Assembly (NCBI GenBank): GCA_965662355.1 | Contig: CBFIHP010000002.1 | Coordinates: 62,001 to 126,000 of the forward strand | DNA from: GCA-2683825 sp965662355 | GTDB taxonomy: Bacteria; Planctomycetota; UBA1135; GCA-002686595 | Length of the DNA: 64,000 nucleotides | Direction of reading: 5' to 3' | Part shown: one piece after another, positions 7,163-17,860 of the stretch | How the letters are laid out: every line of letters begins with the position of its first letter | Numbering within the stretch: the stretch's first letter is position 1 | The notes under the pieces: generated by a model | What the model was told of the DNA's origin: nothing | The model's database searches: none | What the model saw: the letters and a program-made list of their open reading frames with translations, nothing else | Translations under genes and position numbers: made by a program

Positions 7163-9880
7163 CTAGAGACCGCGCTTGGCTAGCGAGAATGCTCGCCCAG
7201 GGTTCTGGGTGTCGAGGTTCGTGGCCAGCGGGTCACCATCGTTCCCCAGGCTCCATTTACCGCCTTCGTAGATGAGGTCGTACAGGCTGCCTTGTTGATC
7301 GAGCAGTAGCACCGAGACCCCGTCGCTGCCTTCACGCTGGACGATCTCCGCCTGGAGAATGCGGCCCGGGCCGGGCAGGAAAACCTGGGGTTGAACGCGC
7401 CAGCCGTTGTTGAAGATGGCGAAGTTGAGATCACCGGTCAGGTCACCGTCGCGATAGATGGCGATGGCGTCCCCCGAATCACCCAGCCACGCGGCCTGCA
7501 TCGCACGCGAGCCCGCGAAGCCTGTCAGGGTGAACTCGATCGTATCGGTCCACGCATCGCCGTCCCAGATCGAGGCGGTGATGTCGTCGTCGTCCGTGCC
7601 CTCGCCGAAGATTCCGACGATGCGATCGGACGCCGGATCCGATTCCATCCGCAGGTGCGCGGCGATAGCGTCGGTGCTCGTGAACTGGCCGGTCGTCCAG
7701 AGGCCGGTCTGAGCGCTGCGGGTCGCGTAGCGGGTCTGCTCGGCAAAGGGACTGAAGCCCCAGGCCACCAGGAGGTCGCCCGAATTGGATTCCCAGGCCA
7801 CGTCGAAGGCCCGGTAGTCTCGGGTTTCGACGATCTCCGTTCCGAGCAGCATGGGGGAGTTCCAGCTGCTGCCGTCCCAGATGCTGGCGACGACCCGCAT
7901 CTGATCATCGAGGGCCACGAGGGCGATGTCGTCCGTTCCCGGACGTTCGACGAGCTGGATCCAGAGGGTCGTTCCGGGGGCCGTGCCCAGGTTGAAGACC
8001 TCCTGGTCCGTGCTCCAGGTGCCGTTGCTCCAGACTCGGTAGAAGGGGTTGGCGTCGGGGCCGGAGTGAACCAGGAGCAGGTCGCCAGTGAGTGCCTCGA
8101 ACTCGATGTCGAAGCCGCGCTCGGCGCTGTTGGCACTCTGGATGTAGGTCGTGATCGGGTGCGTGAAGTCCTCGCTCGTCTGGCGGCCATCCCAGGTGCG
8201 CACGTAGAGCTGCGCGGTCGTACCGGTGTCGATCAGAACCGCCTGGGCCTCGTCGGGCTGTTCGCCGGAACGGGCGCGGTTGACGATCCACTTGACGTTG
8301 TGGTTGGCACCGTGGGTCGTGTCGTCCGTGCCCCACGTTCCGTCGGTGTCGTAGGTGCGCGTGTGCACGAAGGCGTCGCCGTCTGAGGCGAAGGCCAGTC
8401 GTCCGTTGCCGGGAGCCAGGCTGGCGATGGGATCGAGGGCTACGGGATAGTGGTAACCAAGGTTCAAGGCGCTGCCATCGGGTCCCATTCCATCGGGCGT
8501 GGCATCCGAGCGCGAAGTACGCGTTGCCGCGGGGCCGGAGAAGGGGAAGATCGTATTTGCCGCGGTTTCGAGGCCGGCGTCGAGTGCCTGACTCGCATCG
8601 AGCACGCGGAAGTCGTCGTCGGAGGCGCCGGGGCCGCCGAGAATTCCATCCGCTCCGAACGGATCCACGAACAGGGGGTCGGCTTCGAGGTCGAGCGGAG
8701 AGCCCGGGTCGCCGGCGTTGGCGAAGATCAGGTTGTTCGAGCGCTGGAAGCTCGAGCCGCCCAGGAGGCGTACCGAGAGGGAGCCGCCCTCGACGAGGAT
8801 GTTCCCCGTCACCGTTCCCGTGCCACCGAATTGTTCTTCGCGAAAGTGATCGCCGCCGTTCCGGTAGAACGTGTTGTTGGCGAACATGATGTTCATCGAG
8901 ATCGAAGCCAGGACGACGCCGGAGAGCGTGTTGTTGTAGACGAGGTTGTGCAGGATCCTCGCGTCCTGGGTCTCTCCGAGGACGATGCCGTCACCGGTGT
9001 TGTTCGAGATGCGGTTGCCTTCGATCAAGAGCGCATCGGAGGTCTCGGTGACGATGGCGCGTTCGTTCTCGTAGAGATCGCAGTCGACGATGCTGATGTT
9101 GCGCGTCGTGCCGCGCAGGCTGATTCCGATACCGGGGTCGCTGCCGCGCAGGACGAGACCGCGCAGGATCAGGTTCGCAGCGTCGGCGATCTCGAGCCCG
9201 TAGGCCATTCCCGCTCCGAGGATCACGACGTCGCCGGCATCGCCGGTGTGAATGCCGGTGGCGTCACCGAGGATCGTGAGTGGCGCGTCGTCGGCCGCCT
9301 GCAGGGTGTGGCTCAGGCCGCCGGCGTACTCACCCGCGCCGACGTAGAGCGTGTCGCCTGCGCCGATCTGGCCGAGAGCGTGGTCGAGCGTGCGCCAGGC
9401 GCTGATCGGGGTCAGGCCGTCATTGGCGTCGCTCGCAGTCGGGCCGTTCGCGCGGAGGTACCGAGCGTTCGCCTGGGCGCGAACGAACTCGATGGTCAGC
9501 TCGCCAAGAGTCACCCGTGCCGGGCCGGTGCCAACGAGGCAGGTGAGCGTCTTCGCTTCGGCGACGCGGGTCGCCAGGTCTCCCGAGACCTGGCCGTTGG
9601 CATCGGTCGTGGTGTCGTAACGCAGGACGTTGCCGTAGCCCGTCAAGAGGAACGCGATGTCGGTGTCGACGAGCGGGTTACCCTGGGTATCGGCCAGGGT
9701 GACATAGAAGTCGACGGTGGAGCTGCCGTCCGCAATCTGGCCGAAGGAGTGGTTGACCGTGAAGCTCGATTGAATCGGATCGGCAACAGGCGCACCCGAG
9801 CCTCCACCGCCCCCGCAGGAGGTGAAGCAGAGGAGAGAGACGGCAAGTAGAGATAGGTTGCGAGCTGAAAACGCGTTCAT
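7163..9880 (-). CDS. Lipoprotein with Ig-like, parallel beta-helix and propeller-like regions
   Basis: 905 residues from the ATG at 9878-9880. The lipoprotein signal is MNAFSARNLSLLAVSLLCFTSC, followed by a Gly-rich linker. Residues about 35-130 look like an invasin/Big_1-type Ig-like domain (NPLVDTDIAFLLTG, TTDANGQVSGDLATR). Residues about 140-470 form a right-handed beta-helix of the pectate-lyase kind: a YLRANGP..DANDGLTPISAWRTL entry motif, then N-rich rungs such as LIEGNRISNNTGDGIVLG. The C-terminal 400 residues have repeated WDGxxW strands that suggest a beta-propeller. It probably sits on the cell surface and binds or cleaves polysaccharide, but no catalytic residues can be assigned. 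Likely cotranscribed with the downstream metallopeptidase gene. Confidence 0.75.
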   Translation of the reverse strand: MNAFSARNLSLLAVSLLCFTSCGGGGGSGAPVADPIQSSFTVNHSFGQIADGSSTVDFYVTLADTQGNPLVDTDIAFLLTGYGNVLRYDTTTDANGQVSGDLATRVAEAKTLTCLVGTGPARVTLGELTIEFVRAQANARYLRANGPTASDANDGLTPISAWRTLDHALGQIGAGDTLYVGAGEYAGGLSHTLQAADDAPLTILGDATGIHTGDAGDVVILGAGMAYGLEIADAANLILRGLVLRGSDPGIGISLRGTTRNISIVDCDLYENERAIVTETSDALLIEGNRISNNTGDGIVLGETQDARILHNLVYNNTLSGVVLASISMNIMFANNTFYRNGGDHFREEQFGGTGTVTGNILVEGGSLSVRLLGGSSFQRSNNLIFANAGDPGSPLDLEADPLFVDPFGADGILGGPGASDDDFRVLDASQALDAGLETAANTIFPFSGPAATRTSRSDATPDGMGPDGSALNLGYHYPVALDPIASLAPGNGRLAFASDGDAFVHTRTYDTDGTWGTDDTTHGANHNVKWIVNRARSGEQPDEAQAVLIDTGTTAQLYVRTWDGRQTSEDFTHPITTYIQSANSAERGFDIEFEALTGDLLLVHSGPDANPFYRVWSNGTWSTDQEVFNLGTAPGTTLWIQLVERPGTDDIALVALDDQMRVVASIWDGSSWNSPMLLGTEIVETRDYRAFDVAWESNSGDLLVAWGFSPFAEQTRYATRSAQTGLWTTGQFTSTDAIAAHLRMESDPASDRIVGIFGEGTDDDDITASIWDGDAWTDTIEFTLTGFAGSRAMQAAWLGDSGDAIAIYRDGDLTGDLNFAIFNNGWRVQPQVFLPGPGRILQAEIVQREGSDGVSVLLLDQQGSLYDLIYEGGKWSLGNDGDPLATNLDTQNPGRAFSLAKRGL

Positions 9881-10138
9881 GTCGAAAAACACCCGTGTTG
9901 TGACGCGGGAGGCGTGCGAACTTGGAACCGGGAGGGTGGCAAGTCTCGGTCCCTGGTGGTGGATGTGCGCTGGCTGTACGGTGGCTAGAGTGGAACTCTG
10001 CAAGAAACCTATCCCCCTCTGCCGGAGCAGGTCGGTGGGATCGTGGTCGCGTGTCGTTTTTTCGGGAGTTCCCATTCCGTTGCCTGATCGGCCCGTGATT
10101 GCGGGAGAAAGTCGCGCAGGGGGAGAACCCGGGCCCGA

Positions 10139-10163
10139 CCGGAAATTTCCGGTACATGCATGT
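10139..10163. promoter_or_regulatory. Two adjacent perfect palindromes, possible operator
   Basis: CCGGAAATTTCCGG (10139-10152) is a perfect 14-bp palindrome. One base later ACATGCATGT (10154-10163) is a perfect 10-bp palindrome. Both lie between divergent genes, about 113 bp upstream of proC and 259 bp upstream of the lipoprotein gene. Symmetric sites of this kind often bind dimeric repressors; no regulator gene is adjacent. Confidence 0.35.
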
Positions 10164-10261
10164 CGTTTCCGCACGCGAGCGAAACACGAGCGCGTCGGGT
10201 ATTTTCTTCGACGTCGCTTCCGAGGCAGGCTGTCCTGCGCCCGCTAGGCCCTTCGGTTTTG

Positions 10262-10267
10262 TACGGT
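10262..10267 (+). promoter_or_regulatory. Putative -10 hexamer TACGGT before proC
   Basis: Ends 8 nt before the proC ATG with no Shine-Dalgarno in between; fits the leaderless pattern seen elsewhere in the window. A weak match on its own. Confidence 0.3.
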
Positions 10268-10275
10268 AACGCCAA

Positions 10276-11109
10276 ATGACGAAGACAAACGGCATCGCGA
10301 TCCTCGGAACGGGGACCATGGGGCGTGCGATCGCCCTCGGACTGTTGCGCTCGGGCGAGGCGACGGTGGAACAGCTGTCCGGAACCGTGCGGCACAGCGC
10401 TCGTGCGGGGGCCGCTTCCGAGGCGCTCGGGATTCCCGTCGGTACCGACAACATCGCCTGCGTGCGCAATGCGGAGCTCGTGCTTGCGTGCGTGAAGCCG
10501 CATTTGCTCGCTCCGGTCATCAAGGAGCTGGCGGAAGCCGGTGCTCTCGAGCACGATCCCCTGGTCGTCTCCATCGCCGCGGGTGTGCGCACGAAGGACA
10601 TCGAAGAAGCTGCCCGAGGCAAACTCCGAGTCGTGCGCGCCATGCCGAATACTCCTGCCTTGATCGGAGCCGGCATGACGGTCGTTTCCGCGGGCCGCCA
10701 TGCGACCGAGGCGGATGCGGAACGAGCCGCGCGGCTGTTCGAACCGCTCGGACGGGTCCTGACTCTGGAGGAGGAGTACATGGATGCCGTGACCGGGCTC
10801 TCGGCCTCGGGCCCGGCCTTCGTCTACGTCATCATCGAGGCCCTCTCCGAGGGCGGAGTGATGGTCGGGTTACCTCGGAAGGTCGCGACCGAACTGGCAG
10901 CCCAGGCGGTCTCCGGAGCGGCGCGAATGGTGCTCGAAACCGGGCGCCATCCGGCCGAGCTCAAGGACGAGGTCACGACCCCTGCTGGCTGCACGATCTC
11001 GGCCCTACTGGCCCTGGAAGACGGAAAGTTGCGCTCCGTTCTGGCCCGAGGCGTCCAGAACGCCGCCCTCGCGGCCGCGGGTCTCGGGGGAAGCTCTAGG
11101 ACTTCTTAG
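10276..11109 (+). CDS. proC: Pyrroline-5-carboxylate reductase
   Basis: 277 residues, normal length. It reduces 1-pyrroline-5-carboxylate to L-proline with NAD(P)H in the cytoplasm, the last step of proline synthesis. The dinucleotide-binding loop GTGTMG is at residues 11-16. The family segments VRAMPNTPALIGAGMT and, near the C-terminus, AVTGLSASGPAFVY and DEVTTPAGCTISAL (the ProC signature) are all present. It stands alone, followed by the helicase operon. Confidence 0.95.
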   Translation: MTKTNGIAILGTGTMGRAIALGLLRSGEATVEQLSGTVRHSARAGAASEALGIPVGTDNIACVRNAELVLACVKPHLLAPVIKELAEAGALEHDPLVVSIAAGVRTKDIEEAARGKLRVVRAMPNTPALIGAGMTVVSAGRHATEADAERAARLFEPLGRVLTLEEEYMDAVTGLSASGPAFVYVIIEALSEGGVMVGLPRKVATELAAQAVSGAARMVLETGRHPAELKDEVTTPAGCTISALLALEDGKLRSVLARGVQNAALAAAGLGGSSRTS

Positions 11110-11110
11110 T

Positions 11111-11128
11111 GGGTCGCCGCGGCGGCCC
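11111..11128. terminator. GC-rich palindrome after proC, possible terminator
   Basis: GGGTCGCCGCGGCGGCCC is an 18-base near-perfect palindrome (one G-T pair) starting 2 nt after the proC stop. It would form a very stable stem but has no T-run, so it could act as a weak or Rho-assisted terminator. Confidence 0.35.
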
Positions 11129-11131
11129 CCC

Positions 11132-11137
11132 TAGAAT
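11132..11137 (+). promoter_or_regulatory. Putative -10 hexamer TAGAAT before the helicase gene
   Basis: Ends 6 nt before the ATG at 11144, directly after the proC terminator-like palindrome. Suggests that the helicase operon has its own leaderless promoter. Confidence 0.4.
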
Positions 11138-11143
11138 CCCTGG

Positions 11144-13401
11144 ATGGCCCCCTTGGATTGGATGGATGCGCTCTCGACGGGTGCGGCGGAGGAGATGCCT
11201 TCTCGCGCGGAGTCGCCCGAGAAACAGGCACGGCTGCAGGAGATCCACTCCGGGCTGAACGAGGCCCAGCACGAGGCGGTGGTCCACGAGGCCGGACCGC
11301 TACTGATCCTCGCCGGGGCGGGGTCCGGGAAGACCCGCGTGATCACGCGCCGTATCGCCTGGTTGGTCGCCACGGGACGGGCCCGCGCCGGCGAGATCCT
11401 GGCCCTGACGTTCACGAACAAGGCCGCCAAGGAGATGCGGAGTCGTGTCGAGGCCCAGCTCCCGCCCGAAGAGACCAAGGGCATGTGGATCTCGACCTTC
11501 CACGCCATGTGCGCGCGAATCCTGCGGCGCGACATCGAAGTGCTCGGTAACTGGACCCGGGACTTCACGATCTACGACACCCACAACAAGAACCAGCTGA
11601 TCAAGACGATCACGAAAGACCTCGGATACGACATCAAGCACTTTCGCCCGGCGATGGTGAGTTCCTGGATCTCGGAATGGAAGACGGCGCGTTTCGAGCG
11701 TAGCGAGGATCTCGAAGACTCGGCTGTCCGTGGGATGGACGAGCAGGTCTTTCGTGCTGTGCGGGAGCGCTATGAGCAGGCGATGCGCGAGAACAACGCG
11801 CTCGACTTCGACGATCTGCTCGTACGCGTGCTGGAGATATTCGACAAGGAGCCTGGGGTACGCGATGCCTATGCGCAGCGCTTCCGTTTCGTGCTGGTCG
11901 ACGAATATCAGGACACAAATCACATTCAATACCTGCTGACGCGCCACCTCAGCGGGCACCACGGCAACCTCGCGGTTTGTGGCGATCCGGACCAGTCGAT
12001 CTACGCCTGGCGCGGGGCCGACATCCGCAACATCCTCGACTTCGAACGTGATTTCGGACAAGACGCGGGAAGCGAGGTTCGGGTCGTCAAGCTGGAGCGC
12101 AACTATCGTTCGACGCGGGCGATTCTCGATGCCGCTCAGACCGTGATTCGCTGTAACACCCAGCGCAAAGAGAAAGAGCTCTGGACGGACCTCACCGATT
12201 GCGAACCGGTGCGCATCCTGAGCTGCGCGGACGAAAACGACGAGGCCGGCGAGATCGCCAGACGGATTCAGGACCTGTCGTTGCGCGGCATTCGCACCGA
12301 CCAGATCGCGATCTTCTACCGGGCCAACTTCATGCAGCGCGCGTTAGAGCGTTCGTTGCGCCTGGCGGGGATCCCCTATCAGGTCGTCGGTGGCCCCGAG
12401 TTCTATCAGCGCCGCGAAGTGCGTGACCTGGTTTGCTACTTGCAGCTGATCGCCAATCCTCGCGACGACATGGCGGTACGCCGGGTCATCAACGTCCCAG
12501 GTCGTGCGGTGGGGGACAAGAGCATCTCGCTCCTACAAGAGTGGGCCACCGAGAACCGCCACACGTTTCTCGAAGCCGTCCTCAGCGACGAGGCCCGGGC
12601 CACGATCCGCGGCCGAGCGCGCAAGGGGATCGAGGCCTTCGCCGAGCTGTACCAACGCATCGCGGATTTGCACGACAAGCCGGCGGCCCTGGCCCTGGAA
12701 AGTGTGCTCGAGGAAACGGACTACCGCGGCTGGATCTCGCAATCGGCGGACGTGCAGGCGGATGCGCGCCTCGAGAACATCGACGAGCTCTACGCCCATG
12801 CCGAATCGTACGATCGTGATCAACCCGATGGCGATCTGCGCGGCTTTCTGCAAGACGTTGCCCTGGTCAGCGACGTGGACGTGTGGGAGGAGGATAGCCC
12901 GAAGGTCACATTGATGACCTTGCATGCCTCGAAGGGCCTCGAGTTTCCCGCCGTGTTCGTTTGCGGTCTCGAGGAAGAGCTCTTGCCCCATGCACTGGCT
13001 CTCCAGGAAGGCGGCTTGGAGGAGGAGCGCCGGCTCTTCTACGTCGGGATGACCCGCGCGATGCGCGAGCTCTACCTGACCCACGCCCAGATGCGCTTTC
13101 ACTTCGGCGAGACCAGCTATCGTACGGCTTCGCGCTTTCTCGGCGAGCTGCCCGAGGACGCGCGCAATGGCGAGAACTCCATCGGTACGACCGACGACGA
13201 TGACGTTCTCGGTGCCTACGATGCCCCGAAGGAATTCGTCGAGCTGCGCGTAGGGGATCGCGTCGAGCACGACCATTTCGGATATGGCGTCGTCGAGAAT
13301 CTCCAGGGAAGCGGGATCAATGCTCGCGTCACCGTCGATTTTCAAGGTGCGGGGCGTAAGGTGCTCCTCGTGCAATACGCGAACCTCGAAGTGGTGACCC
13401 C

Positions 13402-13405
<4 letters not shown>
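11144..13405 (+). CDS. ATP-dependent DNA helicase, UvrD/PcrA type
   Basis: 753 residues, typical of UvrD/PcrA/Rep superfamily 1A helicases. Motif I AGAGSGKT is at residues 57-64. Motif II VDEYQDTN, motif III CGDPDQSIYAWRGAD, the TLHASKGLEF motif and the final EERRLFYVGMTRA motif follow in order. The last 50 residues (VGDRVEHDHFGYGVVENL...) are the Tudor-like tail that in PcrA contacts RNA polymerase, so PcrA is the better comparison. It works in repair and in removing stalled polymerase. The stop overlaps the next start (GTGA, 4 bases), so it is translationally coupled to the AAA+ gene. Confidence 0.93.
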
Positions 13406-14306
<901 letters not shown>

Positions 14307-14310
<4 letters not shown>

Positions 14311-15596
14311 GCAAGTTGATCGTCGAAGAAGGCGGCCAGCGCCGCGCATTCAAGATCGGACAGGGCATTCTGACCGTCGGTTCGGGAGCGGAAGCGAGGC
14401 TGCAATTGACCTCGCCCGATGTGGCCGAGATTCACCTCGAGATCGAGGTTCAGGAGTCGGGACTTCTCGTACGCCCGCGCCCAGGGGTCGTGCCCGCCAA
14501 GGCCCACGGAGTCCCCATCACGGTGGAGAAATTGCTGGCCTTCGGCCACAAGCTGTCCGTGGGGGCGGCGACGATCTGGCTCGAATCGGAGACCGGAGCA
14601 CCCGCCAACGTGCCCCATGCACCGGCCCCTGCCCCGCGAAGTGTCGTGCGCGCAAAGAAGCGCCGTGTAAAGCACGGCGCGCCCACGTGGGTCATCGCCT
14701 CGGGGGTCCTGACGGGAGCTCTGGTCGGACTCCTCGTGCTGCAGAAATTGCTGGAGAAGAGCGCCCAGCACGAGGCCGGTGGTTCGCGCGGAACGATCAA
14801 TGCGATCCGGGGACATATCGATGCCAGTCAACTGGAGCTCGCCGAGAAAAAGATCAGGTTGGCCCTGCAGGGAGCTTCGAACCAAGAGCGCCTGGAGCTC
14901 GAGTCGATGAAGCGCGAGATCGAAGCGGGCTACAAGCACGTCCAGTCGGTGATCGACAACGGCGTGGGATCGCGCTGGATGCACACCTATCTGGAGAACT
15001 ACGAAAAGCGCTACCTCGAGGGCAAGGAATCCAGGCCCCACGTCGTGCGGCTCTTCGTCAAGCGCTTGAAGGAGTTCAAGGAGCGTTGGCCGAAGCACCC
15101 GCGGGTCGAGTGGGTCGACCGGCAACTGACCCGCTTGCGCCGGGTCGACGTGGACGCGGAGCCCACCTGGGAGGACGTGGACTGGGAGGTCCGCCTCATG
15201 GTCATTGGCAAGCCGCGCAACTACGTCGAGGCCTTCAAGGTGCTGGAGAGCATGTATGGCAAGCTCGATTCCTCCAACGACGAGTTCGAGCTGGAGGCGC
15301 GGATCCTCAAGTTGAAGGAGGAACAGGCGGAGTACCACAAGGATCGCCTTTATCAGGCCCAGGACGAGTTCAAGAAGAACAAGGACGACGCGAAAGCCGT
15401 GTGGTGGCTCGTGCACAGCATCATCTGGATCGCCGATGACGACATGGCCGACGAAGCCGCGGAGATCCTCATCAAGATGCCGGACATCGAGGGGCATCTC
15501 TTGGGCTACGACAAGAAGTATCCAGAGCGCCTGGATCTCGTGCTCCAGAACAGGGTCATCGAGGCCTGGGTGAGAAAGACCGGGTTTACGCTCTAG
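14307..15596 (+). CDS. FHA-domain membrane protein with TPR-like extracytoplasmic part
   Basis: I start this at the TTG at 14307, which overlaps the previous stop (TTGA) and has GGGGAG 8 nt upstream; this gives 429 residues. Residues about 2-95 look like an FHA domain (KLIVEEGGQRRAFKIG, then SPDVAEIHLEIE), which would bind phosphothreonine peptides. A basic linker (KKRRVKHG) leads to one membrane helix (WVIASGVLTGALVGLLVL, about 131-148). The remaining 280 residues are helical, rich in charged residues, with TPR-like spacing. Translational coupling to the AAA+ gene suggests that phospho-signalling and that ATPase belong to one system. Confidence 0.75.
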
Positions 15597-15604
15597 GAGC
15601 GTCG

Positions 15605-16663
15605 ATGACCCTTCAGCTCTACGTTTTGCGGCAGCTGCTCCTGGCGTTCATTTTCTCCGCCGTGGGCATCCTCATGATCGTCTTGCCCTCGATCGCGGTG
15701 CAGGCGATTCACAAGTTGAAGGGGGTCAGTCTGTCGATGGTCGTCGAGTACCTACCGATGGTGGTCGTGGTGCTCGTTCCGTATCTCTTGCCGATGGCCT
15801 TCCTGCTCGGCGTCGTCGCCACCTATGGGCGTCTTTCCGCCGAGCGCGAATTGATAGGTATTCGCATGGCGGGTGTCCATCCCGCGCGTCTGGCCCTGCC
15901 CGCCATTGTCGTCGCTGTCGGGCTCTCGGTGGGCACCGGCTATCTCCTCGGTGAAGTTTGCCCCAGCTGGAAGTACGCCCAGCGCACCTTCCTGCGCCAA
16001 TCCCAGGAGAAGCTCCTGCGTAGTTTCGAGCGCGGCCGCTCGGAGATCGACACGGGGGACTTCTACATGAAGGCCGACCTGGTCGAGGGCAATGTGTATC
16101 ACGGCGTGACGTTCGAGTTCGAGCACGAGGGGGAACGCCACGTCGTCGACGCCGAAAAGGCCACTCTTCAGGTGCAAAAGGACCTGCTCGTCATCAAGCT
16201 GGCCGGGGCCCAGTTCCTGACGGAAAACGCGAAGTTCGTGAGCGAGTCTCCGACCTTCTCGATCGCACTCGACGATCTCTTTCCCGAGAGCAAGTTGGAT
16301 CGAACTCCGGCCAAGTACAACCCCAGCTCGACCCTGCGGCGCGAGTTGTCGGAGACGACCCCGACGCCGGAGCGTGCAGACGAGCTGAAGTACCAGATCC
16401 ACAGTCGTCACGCGTTGTCGATGACGTATCTGCTGTTTCTGCTCTTGGGCATTCCTACCGGCATTCGACTTCGAAGCAGCACCCAGCTCGGCGCTTTTTC
16501 CGGGGCCATCGGCTACGCCTTCATCTACTACATCCTCGCCATGCGCCTGGGCAAGGAACTCGCACTCAGCGGGACTGTCCCCGCTCTCGTCGCGGCCTGG
16601 GCGACCGATGCCATCTTCCTCGGTGTCGGGCTCATTTTCTTCGTGCGAACTCTCTGGCGCTGA
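15605..16663 (+). CDS. LptF/LptG-family permease (first copy)
   Basis: 352 residues of the YjgP/YjgQ family. Members form the LptFG transmembrane pair that, with the LptB ATPase, pulls lipopolysaccharide out of the inner membrane. Three hydrophobic helices lie in the first 115 residues, with the segment RLSAERELIGIRMAG that matches the coupling helix facing LptB. A periplasmic beta-jelly-roll region follows (about 130-260), then three more helices at the end. The stop directly abuts the ATG of the second copy. LptB and LptC are not in the window. Supports an outer membrane with exported glycolipid. Confidence 0.88.
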   Translation: MTLQLYVLRQLLLAFIFSAVGILMIVLPSIAVQAIHKLKGVSLSMVVEYLPMVVVVLVPYLLPMAFLLGVVATYGRLSAERELIGIRMAGVHPARLALPAIVVAVGLSVGTGYLLGEVCPSWKYAQRTFLRQSQEKLLRSFERGRSEIDTGDFYMKADLVEGNVYHGVTFEFEHEGERHVVDAEKATLQVQKDLLVIKLAGAQFLTENAKFVSESPTFSIALDDLFPESKLDRTPAKYNPSSTLRRELSETTPTPERADELKYQIHSRHALSMTYLLFLLLGIPTGIRLRSSTQLGAFSGAIGYAFIYYILAMRLGKELALSGTVPALVAAWATDAIFLGVGLIFFVRTLWR

Positions 16664-17767
16664 ATGAAGCAAAGGACTGCACTCTTCGGCTTGCTCGATC
16701 GCTACGTGGCGCGACTTTTTTGTCTGTCGTACCTGACGGCCTTCTTTCTCGTGGTGGGACTCTTTCTCATCATCGACATGGCCACGAACCTCGACGACTA
16801 TCTTTCTGCCGACGCCGAGGGCCATTCACCGCCGGTGATGATGGTGGTCACTTTCTACGGGTTGCAGCTTCCCTTCATCTATCTTCAGGTCTCCCCGTAC
16901 GTGACCCTCGTGGCCGGAATGTTCACAGCGACGAAATTGACCCGCTATCGCGAGGTCATCGCCGCCCTGAATGCGGGTTGGTCGTCGCGCCGGATGTTCT
17001 TTTCGGTGTACCTGGGGGCAGCCGTTTTGTGTGCCGGGATGTTTGGCCTGCGCGAGCTGGCGACCGGCTCCTTGGGCGAGCGTCGCGACAGCCTCTACGG
17101 CCAGCTGAAGGAGAAGCGCGAGCGCCCGCTCTACGAGAAGTTCTCCGTGCTGACGAACCGCGAGGACATCCACGTCCAGAGCTACCGGCCGGGCTCGGAG
17201 GACGAACCGGCCCAGCTGATCGGCATCACCTTGCGTTTCCGCGAAGGCACGCGCTCGATCTCGATCTCGGCCGACCGCGCGGAGTACCTCAGTGCTGGGC
17301 GTTGGGCCCTCGAGGGCGGGCGCAAGGTCATCTCGGATGACCAGGGCCAGCACAGCTCGCCCCATCCGGTGCTCGAGGAGATTCTCTTTTATCCGCGGGA
17401 CTGCTACCTGTCCTGGAAGGGCAAGGAAAGGGCCCTCGACCTCTCGTTTTCCGAGACCCTGACCCTGCTCGAACGCAGCCCCACCACCGCTCAGTACAAG
17501 ACACTTCTGCACTACCATCTGACCTTGCCCCTGGCGGGGCTCGTGCTGCTACTGGTCGGGCTGCCCTTCGCGCTGGGCAATCAACGCGGCCACGGTAGTG
17601 AGCGCATTGCCAAGGGATTCTTTCTCTGCGTGGCCTACTTCGCGGCGGATTTCGTCTCGCGTACGGTCGGGCTCGAGGGGCAGCTGGCACCTCTCTACGC
17701 CGGCTGGCTGCCGACGCTTCTCTTCGGCAGCCTGGGGGTCGTCTTCACGGCCTCGATGCGGACCTGA
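16664..17767 (+). CDS. LptF/LptG-family permease (second copy)
   Basis: 367 residues, same family and layout as the preceding gene: N-terminal helices (LFCLSYLTAFFLVVGLFLIIDMATNL split across the first helix), the coupling segment TKLTRYREVIAALNAGWS, a periplasmic domain, and C-terminal helices (LPLAGLVLLLVGLPFALGNQ). The two genes together would make the heterodimeric channel. I cannot tell which is LptF and which is LptG. Confidence 0.88.
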   Translation: MKQRTALFGLLDRYVARLFCLSYLTAFFLVVGLFLIIDMATNLDDYLSADAEGHSPPVMMVVTFYGLQLPFIYLQVSPYVTLVAGMFTATKLTRYREVIAALNAGWSSRRMFFSVYLGAAVLCAGMFGLRELATGSLGERRDSLYGQLKEKRERPLYEKFSVLTNREDIHVQSYRPGSEDEPAQLIGITLRFREGTRSISISADRAEYLSAGRWALEGGRKVISDDQGQHSSPHPVLEEILFYPRDCYLSWKGKERALDLSFSETLTLLERSPTTAQYKTLLHYHLTLPLAGLVLLLVGLPFALGNQRGHGSERIAKGFFLCVAYFAADFVSRTVGLEGQLAPLYAGWLPTLLFGSLGVVFTASMRT

Positions 17768-17860
17768 ATTGAGGGGAAGAAAGGTCTTGTGCCGTCGTAC
17801 ACTCCTCCGCTCCACCTGGATCGGCCGATAAGAGTCTCGACCGCCCTGGATGAACCCCCG

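Larger units (their letters stand above)
9881..10275. other. Divergent intergenic region (395 bp)
   Basis: Lies between the lipoprotein/peptidase operon on the minus strand and proC on the plus strand. No reading frame in it looks like protein. It contains two adjacent perfect palindromes (listed separately) and a TACGGT hexamer 8 nt before the proC start codon. Confidence 0.6.

Noticed and set aside
17769..17803. TTGAGG...TACACT promoter before the TPR lipoprotein
   Set aside because: The 23-nt spacer is too long and the distance to the start codon does not fit the leaderless pattern.
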